Source: CAZTDU01 sp050248795 (lineage in GTDB: Bacteria > Pseudomonadota > Gammaproteobacteria > Burkholderiales > SG8-39). From it: a stretch of 64,000 nt of DNA. Below, piece by piece: positions 34,292 through 41,996 of the stretch. The notes beneath the pieces were generated by a model. It saw only the letters and a program-made list of their open reading frames with translations. It had not been told where the DNA came from and did not search any database. Positions within the stretch are counted from its first letter, which is position 1. The number at the start of each line of letters is the position of its first letter. Position numbers and translations under genes: made by a program. Where the stretch lies: positions 35,136 through 99,135 of the forward strand of contig JBFWRS010000008.1 in the NCBI GenBank assembly GCA_050248795.1, read 5' to 3'.

Positions 34292-34773
34292 CGAAGCTCG
34301 AATTGCAGCACTCGGTGGAGCAGTTCCTCTACCGCCAGGCCGAGTTGCTGGACACGAAGCAATGGCAGGACTGGATCGACCTCTTCGCCCCGGACGGCAT
34401 GTACTGGATGCCGCCGGACGAGAGCTACGAGACCTGGGACGGCCAGCCGGCGATCTTCGCCGAGGACCGGAACCTGATGACCGTGCGCATGCTGCGCGTG
34501 CTGCACCCGGACGCGTGGTCGCAGCGCGCCGACTGGGGCACCAACCATGTCGTCGGCAACGTGCAGATCGGGAAGGCGGCGAAGAACGGCGACGTGGTCG
34601 TGCGCTCGCGCTTCCACATGCTGGAGATGCGCCGCGACGACGTGCGCCACTTCGCCGGCCGCTACACGCATCACCTTAAGAAGACGAAATCCGGCTGGCG
34701 CATCGCGCTGCAGCGGGTGGACATGACCAACGCGACCGCGGCCTACGATTACGTGCTGCAGGTCTGGGTCTGA
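34288..34773 (+). CDS. Aromatic-ring-hydroxylating dioxygenase beta subunit
   Basis: 161 residues with the NTF2-like beta-subunit fold. YRQAELLDTKQWQDWIDLFA near 13-32 and DGMYWMPPDES are typical of the family. The start is GTG at 34288, overlapping the alpha-subunit stop. The protein is structural and supports the alpha3beta3 hexamer. Its stop overlaps the start of the next gene by one base. Confidence 0.92.
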   Translation: MTKLELQHSVEQFLYRQAELLDTKQWQDWIDLFAPDGMYWMPPDESYETWDGQPAIFAEDRNLMTVRMLRVLHPDAWSQRADWGTNHVVGNVQIGKAAKNGDVVVRSRFHMLEMRRDDVRHFAGRYTHHLKKTKSGWRIALQRVDMTNATAAYDYVLQVWV

Positions 34774-35318
34774 TGGGGTTTGTCAATTTCCTGCTCAAGC
34801 TCGTAGACATCCTCGGCCGCGGCAACCTGGCCATGGCCGGGATCGCGCTGTTCGTCGTGGCATCGCTGTGGTCCAAGCACCGCGAGGACTACGTCGACTT
34901 CCTTCTCGCGCTGGTGATGGTGTCGCCGTTCCTGGCCGGCCTGCTCGCGCTGCCGGTGATGAACTGGATGAAGCTGTTCCTCTACGACGCGCCGAAGGCA
35001 GCCGCGCTGGGAGGCAAGCGCATCCTGTACTTCACGCAGGAAGTGCGCATCAAGTACGTCCGCGGCTACCCATGGGCGCGCCTGTCGGACGTGTGCAAGA
35101 TCCTCGGCATCGCCAACCCGGCGAAGATCGTGCGCCGATTCTCGGGCCAGGAATGCGACAGCCTGGACACCGACCACGACTGGCTCTCCGAGCACGGCAT
35201 GAAGAAGCTCACCGAGCTTCCGCTGGGCCCGGAAACGGCCAAGTTCGGCGCCTGGTTCGAGAAGGAAATCGTCAAGCCGGCGGCCAAGATGCGCGACCGC
35301 GGCACGCCCTACGGGTGA
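34773..35318 (+). CDS. Membrane protein with a C-terminal BRO-N-like domain
   Basis: 181 residues. Two hydrophobic helices lie at about 18-35 and 42-62. The C-terminal half resembles the BRO-N (antirepressor) fold: YPWARLSDVCKILGIANP near 100, a spaced LSEHGMKKL near 138, and FGAWFEKEIVKP near 158. BRO-N domains are known from phage and viral DNA-binding antirepressors, almost always soluble. The gene overlaps the dioxygenase beta gene on one side (TGATG) and cardiolipin synthase on the other (GTGA). I assign no function; the BRO-N resemblance is by eye. Confidence 0.8.
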   Translation: MGFVNFLLKLVDILGRGNLAMAGIALFVVASLWSKHREDYVDFLLALVMVSPFLAGLLALPVMNWMKLFLYDAPKAAALGGKRILYFTQEVRIKYVRGYPWARLSDVCKILGIANPAKIVRRFSGQECDSLDTDHDWLSEHGMKKLTELPLGPETAKFGAWFEKEIVKPAAKMRDRGTPYG

Positions 35319-36763
35319 ACCCCGGCGATCCCGGCGCCTACTGGCAGGAGGCGTTCGCCCTCGCGGCCTACGTCGCGTGGGCGATCGGCGCCACCGTGAT
35401 GCTGCTGCTCGACCGGCGCCCGCCGACGACCACGCTGGCGTGGCTGCTGGCGCTGCTCCTGCTGCCGTATGTGGGCGCGCTCATCTACTTCTTCTTCGGC
35501 CCGCGCAGGCTGCGCAGGAAGCGGCTGAAGTACGAAAGGAGCCGTCGCGAGGTCGAGGGCAAGGCCGCGCCGCTCTTGTCGCGGCCGGAGAACCTCTCCG
35601 AGGATTTCTTCCACCGCTATCGCCAGCTCGCGACGCTGATCGAGTGCCTCGACCAGCCGGCGCCGGCGCGTGCCACTGCGCTGAAGCTGTACCCGGACGG
35701 CGACGCGTTCTACGCCGACATGCTGGCCGTGATCGCGGCGGCGACGCACCACCTGCACCTGGAGTACTACATCTGGCGCGCGGACGGCATCGGCACGCGC
35801 GTGCGCGACGCGCTCGTCGAGCGCGCGCGCGCCGGCGTGCAGGTGCGGCTGCTCGTCGACACGGTGGGGTCGAACACCACGCGCGACAGTTTCTTCCGTC
35901 CGCTGGAAGATGCGGGCGGCGAGGTGGCGTGGTTCAACCGGCCGCGCCTGATGAAGCTGCGGCTGCGGCACTTCAATTTCCGCTCGCACCGCAAGATCCT
36001 GGTCGCCGACGGCCGCATCGGGTTCACCGGCGGCATGAACGTCACCGACGACCATGCCGGTTCGGGGAGCAGCGGCGGCGGCTGGCGCGACACGCACATG
36101 CGCTTCGAGGGCACGCCGGTGGCGCAGCTGCAGCGCGTGTTCCTCGACGACTGGGTGTTCTCGCACGGCCCCTGCGAGGTGCTGCCGGCATTCTTTCCGG
36201 ACTGCCCGGAAGGCGACGGCCCGTTCGTCCAAGTCGTGTCCTCGGGGCCGGACCAGCAGACCTGGGCGATCCAGCGGCTGCTGTTCAATGCCATCGCCAA
36301 CGCGCGCTCCAGCATCCGCCTGACGACGCCGTACTTCGTGCCGGACGAGCCGATGCTGGCCGCACTGGTCGCGGCGGCGCTGCGCGGGGTGTCGGTGCGC
36401 ATCCTGGTCCCCAGGGAGACCGATTCCTTCGTCGTCACCGCGGCGGCGCGCAGCTACTACGAGGAACTCGCCCGGCTCGGCGTCGAGATCTGGGAGTACG
36501 GCCCGCAGATGCTGCACGCGAAAACCGCGGTGTTCGACGACATCGTGTCGGTGGTCGGCACGGCCAACTTCGACAACCGCAGCTTCCGCCTGAACTTCGA
36601 GGTGGCAGCGGTGGTGTACTCATCCGGCGTCGCGCGCCAGCTGAACGCGCTGTTCGACGCCGACCTCGTCAGCGCCGTGCGCTACGCCATCCCGCGGCGG
36701 AAGCTGCCGATGCGCGAGCGCCTGGTGATGGGAGCGGCGAGGCTTTTCTCGCCGCTACTTTGA
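35315..36763 (+). CDS. cls: Cardiolipin synthase (phospholipase D family)
   Basis: 482 residues. Two N-terminal membrane helices (about 12-30 and 40-60) are followed by two PLD domains. The HKD motifs start at His225 (HRKILVADGRIGFTGG) and His401 (HAKTAVFDD with GTANFDNRS after it). Cls condenses two phosphatidylglycerols to cardiolipin at the inner membrane. The start is GTG at 35315, overlapping the upstream stop. Its last 9 bases overlap the convergent dehydrogenase gene. Confidence 0.93.
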   Translation: MNPGDPGAYWQEAFALAAYVAWAIGATVMLLLDRRPPTTTLAWLLALLLLPYVGALIYFFFGPRRLRRKRLKYERSRREVEGKAAPLLSRPENLSEDFFHRYRQLATLIECLDQPAPARATALKLYPDGDAFYADMLAVIAAATHHLHLEYYIWRADGIGTRVRDALVERARAGVQVRLLVDTVGSNTTRDSFFRPLEDAGGEVAWFNRPRLMKLRLRHFNFRSHRKILVADGRIGFTGGMNVTDDHAGSGSSGGGWRDTHMRFEGTPVAQLQRVFLDDWVFSHGPCEVLPAFFPDCPEGDGPFVQVVSSGPDQQTWAIQRLLFNAIANARSSIRLTTPYFVPDEPMLAALVAAALRGVSVRILVPRETDSFVVTAAARSYYEELARLGVEIWEYGPQMLHAKTAVFDDIVSVVGTANFDNRSFRLNFEVAAVVYSSGVARQLNALFDADLVSAVRYAIPRRKLPMRERLVMGAARLFSPLL

Positions 36764-37903
36764 CACCAGGTCAGGGGTGATTCCGGCGACGTCGCGCGCA
36801 CCGCACAGCTGCATGGCGCGCTGAAGCTCACCGGCGAGGATGTCGAGCGCGCGCATGGCACCCTCCTCGCCGCCCGCCATGACGCCGTAGAGCGTCGCCC
36901 GCCCGACCTGCACCGCCTGCGCACCCAGCGCGCGCGCCTTGAGGATATCGACGCCGCGGCGCACGCCGCCGTCGAGCAGCACGGTGAGCTTCCCGCCCAC
37001 TGCCTGCACCACCGCAGGCAGCGCATCGATCGTCGCCGCCGCGCCATCGAGCTGCCTGCCGCCATGGTTGGACACCACGATGCCGTCCGCACCCAGCGCG
37101 GCGATGCGCTCGGCGTCGTCGGCGCGCTCCACGCCCTTGACGATCAGCCTGCGCGGCCAGGCGTCGCGGATGCGCTTCAGGCCATCGAGGTCGAAGGACG
37201 CATCGAGCTCCCGGCCGACCGACGCGGCGACATCGCTGGTGCGGTTGCTGTAGCTCACCAGGCCGTGCAGGTTCTCCATCTTCGGGATGCCGTGCCGCGC
37301 GATGCCCGCCAGCCACGCCGGCTTGCGCCACATGTCGTGCGCGTTGCGCCAGTTGGCGCGGAACGGCGCCGAAAAGGCGTTCCTGACGTCGCGCTCGCGC
37401 TTGCCGCCGACCGGCAGGTCGACCGTGATCACCAGTGCCTCGTAGCCGGCGGCCTCGGCGCGCGCGATCAGCTTCGCGCGCACGTCGGCGTTCTTCAGCA
37501 CGTAGAGCTGGAACCACAGGCGCCCACCGGCTTCGCTCGCCACGCGCTCGATCGACGCGGTGGCCGGGGTGGCAAGCGTGAACGGGATGCCGTGAGCCTT
37601 CGCCGCGCGCGCGAGGGCCACGTCCGCGCCCGGCCGGCCGATGCCGACAGCGCCGGTGGGCGCGATGACGAGCGGCAGCGCGGACTCGGCACCGAATAGA
37701 TTCGTACGCGTATCGACCTTCTCCACGTCGACCAGCACCCGCGGCAGCAGGCGCACGCGCTCGAACGCGGCGCGGTTGCCCGCAAGCGTCGTCTCGTCCT
37801 CGGCGCCGCCGTCGAAGAAATCGAAGATTGCCCGCGGCAGGCGCCGCCGCGCGAGCAGGCGCAGGTCGGCGATGTTGCAGGCTCGGGCCAGACGTTTCGA
37901 CAT
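36755..37903 (-). CDS. FMN-dependent alpha-hydroxy acid dehydrogenase (LldD/MdlB family)
   Basis: 382 residues with the TIM-barrel FMN fold. The active-site signature is VSNHGGRQLDG, whose histidine is the catalytic base. The N-terminal AIFDFFDGGAEDETTL is typical of lactate and mandelate dehydrogenases. The upstream ATG at 37924 (after GGGGG) is an alternative start adding 7 residues. L-lactate, mandelate or another 2-hydroxyacid could be the substrate. It is divergent from the 3-hydroxyisobutyrate dehydrogenase-like gene. Confidence 0.9.
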   Translation of the reverse strand: MSKRLARACNIADLRLLARRRLPRAIFDFFDGGAEDETTLAGNRAAFERVRLLPRVLVDVEKVDTRTNLFGAESALPLVIAPTGAVGIGRPGADVALARAAKAHGIPFTLATPATASIERVASEAGGRLWFQLYVLKNADVRAKLIARAEAAGYEALVITVDLPVGGKRERDVRNAFSAPFRANWRNAHDMWRKPAWLAGIARHGIPKMENLHGLVSYSNRTSDVAASVGRELDASFDLDGLKRIRDAWPRRLIVKGVERADDAERIAALGADGIVVSNHGGRQLDGAAATIDALPAVVQAVGGKLTVLLDGGVRRGVDILKARALGAQAVQVGRATLYGVMAGGEEGAMRALDILAGELQRAMQLCGARDVAGITPDLVSK

Positions 37904-37954
37904 CGGCCCGGAGTCTACCGGCATAATTGCCCCCTTTATCGCGGAGCACCAGCC

Positions 37955-38809
37955 ATGCAGCAGGTCGCGTTCATCGGCATCGGCATCATGGGCGTTCGCC
38001 AGGCGGCGAACCTCATTAAGGCGGGCTACCCGCTCACCGTGTACGCGCGCACCGCAGCCAAGGCGCAGCCGCTCGTGGCGATGGGCGCGAAGCTGGCGGC
38101 GACGCCGGCCGAGGCGGCGAAGGCCGCCGACGTCGTGATCACCATGGTCGGTGCGCCGGCGGACGTGGAACAGATCTACTTTCCGCAGATCCTGGACGCG
38201 GCAAGGCCCGGCACGCTGCTCATCGACATGACCACGTCCAGCCCGAAGCTCGCGGCGCGCATCTGGGAAGCGGCGAAGGCGAAGGGACTGCGCGCGCTGG
38301 ACGCGCCGGTCACCGGCGGCGAGACCGGCGCCGAGCAAGGCACGCTCACCATCATGGTCGGCGGCGAAAGCGTGGATTTCGAAGCCGCGAAACCTGTACT
38401 GGCGGCGATGGGAAAGAACCTCGTGCACTTCGGGCCGGCGGGCAACGGACAACGCGCGAAGCTCGTCAACCAGATCATCGTGCAGCAGAACATCCTCGCG
38501 TCCATCGAGGGTCTTTTCTACTCCAAGCGCGCCGGGCTGGACCCCGACGTGATCCTCGCCACGCTGCAGACCGGCACCGCCGACTCCAAGGCCTTGCGCG
38601 CGCAGGGCACCAAGGCCTTGCGCGGCGACTTCACGCCGGGCTTCTATCCGGTGCACGCGCTGAAGGACGTCGAGATCGCGATCGCCGAAGCCGAGTCGCT
38701 CGGCATGGACCTGCAGGGCCTGAAGACCACGCGCGACCGCTACAAGGAGTTGCTGCGCCGGCACCCGGACGCGAAATCCATCCAGGACCTCGCGCGCCTG
38801 TACATGTAG
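37955..38809 (+). CDS. NAD(P)-dependent 3-hydroxyisobutyrate dehydrogenase family protein
   Basis: 284 residues. The Rossmann motif is FIGIGIMGVRQAANL (GIGIMG in place of the usual GLGxMG). DAPVTGGETGAEQGTL near 121 is the substrate loop, and the catalytic lysine lies in GNGQRAKLVNQI near 171. Family members include tartronate semialdehyde reductase and beta-hydroxyacid dehydrogenases. Together with the aldolase and SDR genes that follow it suggests breakdown of a branched or sugar-derived hydroxyacid. CATAAT at 37922 is a possible -10. Confidence 0.9.
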   Translation: MQQVAFIGIGIMGVRQAANLIKAGYPLTVYARTAAKAQPLVAMGAKLAATPAEAAKAADVVITMVGAPADVEQIYFPQILDAARPGTLLIDMTTSSPKLAARIWEAAKAKGLRALDAPVTGGETGAEQGTLTIMVGGESVDFEAAKPVLAAMGKNLVHFGPAGNGQRAKLVNQIIVQQNILASIEGLFYSKRAGLDPDVILATLQTGTADSKALRAQGTKALRGDFTPGFYPVHALKDVEIAIAEAESLGMDLQGLKTTRDRYKELLRRHPDAKSIQDLARLYM

Positions 38810-38823
38810 ACAAGAAAGGCATC

Positions 38824-39738
38824 ATGACAAAACGCATCGAGGGGGTACTGTCCCCGGTCATCACCCCATTCCGCAAGGATCTTTCCCCCGACGCCGACCG
38901 GTTCGTCAAGCACTGCCGCTGGCTGATGCGGAGCGGCTGCTCGGGACTCGCGGTGTTCGGCACCAACAGCGAGGCCAACTCGATGTCGGTGGACGAAAAG
39001 CTCGAGCTGCTGGAAGCGCTCGTCAAGGGCGGCGTGCCCGCCGAGGTGCTGATGCCCGGCACCGGGCACTGCGCGCTCACCGACTCCGTCAGGATGACGA
39101 AGGAAGCGGTGCGACTGGGTTGCGGCGGCGTGCTGATGCTGCCGCCGTTCTACTACAAGGGCGTGTCGGACGAGGGCCTGTTCCGCAACTTCGCCGAGGT
39201 GATCGAGCGCGTCGGCGACGACCGCCTGCGCCTGTACCTGTACCACATCCCGCCGGTGGCGAACGTCGGCATCAGCCTCGCGCTGATAGACAAGCTGCTG
39301 TCGCGCTACCCGGGCATCGTCGCCGGCGCCAAGGATTCCTCGGGCGACTGGGCGAACACGAAAGCGATGCTCGACGCATTCAAGGACCGCGGCTTCGACG
39401 TTTTTCCGGGCAGCGAGGTGTTCCTGCTCGACGGCCTGCGTGCCGGCGGCAAGGGCTGCATCACCGCCACCGGCAACGTCAATCCCGGCGCCATCGACAA
39501 GGTGTTCCGCAACTGGCGCGGGCCCGAGGCCGACAAGCTGCAGGCCGACATCACCGCGACGCGCAAGATCGTGCAGAAAGTGCCGATGATCCCGGCGCTG
39601 AAGGCGATCACCGCGCACTTCGGCAACGACCCGGCGTGGAAGGCCGTACGCCCGCCGCTCACCGAGCTTTCCGCCGAGCACGAAAAGCAGGTGATTACCG
39701 AACTGAAGGCGGCCGGCTTCTCCATGCCCGGCCTGTAG
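38824..39738 (+). CDS. DapA/NanA family aldolase (dihydrodipicolinate synthase superfamily)
   Basis: 304 residues, TIM barrel. FGTNSEANSMSVDEK near 50 is the carboxylate-binding loop (T-S replaced by N-S in the usual GTTGE). The tyrosine is in LYLYHIPP near 140, and the Schiff-base lysine in VAGAKDSSGDW near 166. The atypical GTNSEA loop argues against lysine biosynthesis and for a catabolic 2-keto acid aldolase. It lies 14 bases after the dehydrogenase and is followed with no gap by the SDR gene. Confidence 0.9.
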   Translation: MTKRIEGVLSPVITPFRKDLSPDADRFVKHCRWLMRSGCSGLAVFGTNSEANSMSVDEKLELLEALVKGGVPAEVLMPGTGHCALTDSVRMTKEAVRLGCGGVLMLPPFYYKGVSDEGLFRNFAEVIERVGDDRLRLYLYHIPPVANVGISLALIDKLLSRYPGIVAGAKDSSGDWANTKAMLDAFKDRGFDVFPGSEVFLLDGLRAGGKGCITATGNVNPGAIDKVFRNWRGPEADKLQADITATRKIVQKVPMIPALKAITAHFGNDPAWKAVRPPLTELSAEHEKQVITELKAAGFSMPGL

Positions 39739-40422
39739 GTGCCGACCGCCCTCGTCACCGGCGCGGGCCGCGGCATCGGCCGCGCCACCGCCGAGGCCTT
39801 CTTGCAGGGCGGCTGGCGCGTGCTCGCGCTGGACAAGGCGTTTCCCCAACCCGCGCTCGGCGAGCGCGTGGATTACGACCTTACCGACCTGGCCGGCATC
39901 CCGGCGCTGATCGGCAGGCTGGGCGCGATCGACACGCTGGTCAACAACGCCGGCGTGCTCTACTGCGAGCCCTACGACGCAGTCCCCGCGGCGCACAAGC
40001 GCGAGATCCTGACGGTGAACCTGGAAGCGCCCGCGGCGCTGATCGAGGCGCTCGCGCCGCAGATGAAGCGCCGCAGTTCAGGCCGCGTCGTGAACGTCGG
40101 CTCGGTGGCCGCGTTCACCGGCCACCCGGACCTGTGGTATGGCATCACCAAGGCGGGGCTGCTGAACCTCACCAAGGCCTGGGCGAAGGAACTCGGCGCG
40201 CACGGCGTGCTGGTGAACGCGGTGGCGCCCGGGCCCACGCACACCGAGATGTACGAACAACTGCCGCAGTCGAGGAAGGACGGCGTGATGCGCACCGTGT
40301 ACTCGGGCCGCGCCTGCACGCCCGCCGAGGTCGCGCAGGCGATCTACTGGCTCGGCAGCGCGTCGCCCGCCTACGTCAGCGGCACCACGCTGGACGTCAA
40401 CAACGGCTCGTACCCGCGCTAG
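39739..40422 (+). CDS. Short-chain dehydrogenase/reductase
   Basis: 227 residues, classical SDR. TGAGRGIGRATAEAF (near 7) binds NAD(P), NNAGVL is the central motif, and Ser-Tyr-Lys appear in GSVAAFTGHPDLWYGITKAG. The GTG start directly abuts the stop of the aldolase gene, so the two are surely co-translated. At 227 residues it is short for the family but complete. The substrate is unknown. Confidence 0.9.
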   Translation: MPTALVTGAGRGIGRATAEAFLQGGWRVLALDKAFPQPALGERVDYDLTDLAGIPALIGRLGAIDTLVNNAGVLYCEPYDAVPAAHKREILTVNLEAPAALIEALAPQMKRRSSGRVVNVGSVAAFTGHPDLWYGITKAGLLNLTKAWAKELGAHGVLVNAVAPGPTHTEMYEQLPQSRKDGVMRTVYSGRACTPAEVAQAIYWLGSASPAYVSGTTLDVNNGSYPR

Positions 40423-40437
40423 CTGCGCGAAGGCAGG

Positions 40438-41934
40438 CTAACGCAGTGCCGCCTGCATCGCGTCGACCAGCGTCTTCACCACCTTCACGCGCGCCCAGTA
40501 CTTGTCGTTCGCCTCGATCAGCGTCCACTGCGCGTGCGAGGTGCTGGTGCGCTCGATCAAGTCGGACGCGGCAACCTGGTAGCCGTCCCACTTCTCGCGG
40601 TTGCGCCAGTCCTCCGGGGTGATCTTGAACTGCTTGAAGCGCGTCTTCTCGCGCTCCTTGAAGCGCCGGTGCTGCTCGCCCTTGGAGATCTGCAGCCAGA
40701 ACTTGACGATGATGGCGCCGTTGCGGGCCATCTGCTCCTCGAAGTCGTTTATCTCCGAGTACGCCCGCATCCAGTCCGCCTCGGAGCAGAAGCCCTCGAT
40801 CCGTTCCACCAGCACGCGCCCGTACCAGCTGCGGTCATAGATCGTGAAGCGGCCCTTCCTCGGCAGGTGCCGCCAGAAGCGCCACAGGTAGGGTTGCGCG
40901 CGCTCTTCGTCGGTGGGCGCGGCGATCGGGATGGTGCGGTACAGGCGCGCATCCAGCGCCGCGGTGATGCGGCGGATCGCGCCGCCCTTGCCCGCCGCGT
41001 CCATGCCCTCGAACACGCACACCACGGTGCGATCGGCGAACCTGGGATCGCGCGTCATGCGGCCGAGCTGTCCCTGCAGCTTGGCGAGCTGCTTCGCGTA
41101 CTTCGGCTTCGGCATGGCCTGCGACAGGTCCATGCGGTCGAGGATGCGAACGCGGTCCGCAGGCTGCACCAGCGGCGCGGCATTCGGCGCCGCCGCCTTC
41201 TTCCTGCCGTTCTGCGCCGCGTTGGCGGCGATGCGCTGCTGGATCGACTGCAGCAGGGTCTTGCCCACGGTCACCGCGCGGTACTCGGGGTCGGAGCCCT
41301 CGACGACGATCCACGGCGCCGCCGCGGTGCTGGTCTCGCGCAGCACGTCTTCGCTGATGCGGTAGAAGCGGTCGTACATCTTGAAGAAATCCCAGTCGCG
41401 CTCGGTGATGCGCCAGCTCGTCTCGGGGTCGGACTCGAGCTTCTTCAGGCGCTTCCTCTGCGCTTTCTTCGACAGGTGGAACCAGAACTTGAGCACCAGC
41501 GCGCCTTCGTCGGCGAGCATGCGCTCGAAGTGGTTGATCTCCTCGATCGACTGCAGCACCTGCGCCTTGCCCACCCGCTTGAACACGCGGTCGATTATCG
41601 GCGCGGTATACCAGGAGCCGAACAGCATGCCGATCTTTCCCTTCGGCGGAAGCGCGCGCCAGTAGCGCCACATCGGCGGCCGCTCGCGCTCCTCGTCAGA
41701 CGGGTTGTCGAAGGCGTGCGTAAGGATGTGGCGCGGATCCATCCACTCGTTGAGCAGGTTGACCGTTTCGCCCTTGCCGGCGCCGCGCACGCCGGAGATG
41801 AGAATGATGACGGGAAACGTTCCGTCCTTTGACAGCGCGAACTGCGCCTCCAGCAATTCGGCGCGCAGCTTCGGCTCGATGCGCTTGTATTCGCCCTTGG
41901 AGAGCTTGTGGCCTATCTCGGCAGCTTCGAACAC
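40438..41934 (-). CDS. Two-domain polyphosphate kinase 2 (polyphosphate:AMP phosphotransferase type)
   Basis: 498 residues with two fused PPK2 domains (about 1-240 and 260-498). The second has an intact Walker A (EGMDAAGKGG) and lid/Walker B (YDRSWYGRVLVERI). The first keeps GVRGAGKGE but reads FGSWYTAPIIDRV where DRSWY is expected, so it is probably inactive. Class II PPK2 enzymes phosphorylate AMP to ADP with polyphosphate. The start is GTG at 41934 with AAGGA 6 bases before it. It is the last gene of the kinase-led operon. Confidence 0.92.
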   Translation of the reverse strand: MFEAAEIGHKLSKGEYKRIEPKLRAELLEAQFALSKDGTFPVIILISGVRGAGKGETVNLLNEWMDPRHILTHAFDNPSDEERERPPMWRYWRALPPKGKIGMLFGSWYTAPIIDRVFKRVGKAQVLQSIEEINHFERMLADEGALVLKFWFHLSKKAQRKRLKKLESDPETSWRITERDWDFFKMYDRFYRISEDVLRETSTAAAPWIVVEGSDPEYRAVTVGKTLLQSIQQRIAANAAQNGRKKAAAPNAAPLVQPADRVRILDRMDLSQAMPKPKYAKQLAKLQGQLGRMTRDPRFADRTVVCVFEGMDAAGKGGAIRRITAALDARLYRTIPIAAPTDEERAQPYLWRFWRHLPRKGRFTIYDRSWYGRVLVERIEGFCSEADWMRAYSEINDFEEQMARNGAIIVKFWLQISKGEQHRRFKEREKTRFKQFKITPEDWRNREKWDGYQVAASDLIERTSTSHAQWTLIEANDKYWARVKVVKTLVDAMQAALR

Positions 41935-41996
41935 GGGAGTTCCTTCTCTGGACGCCTGGCCTGAAGCATAAACGAACGCGCGCCGGCTGCGCGCGC

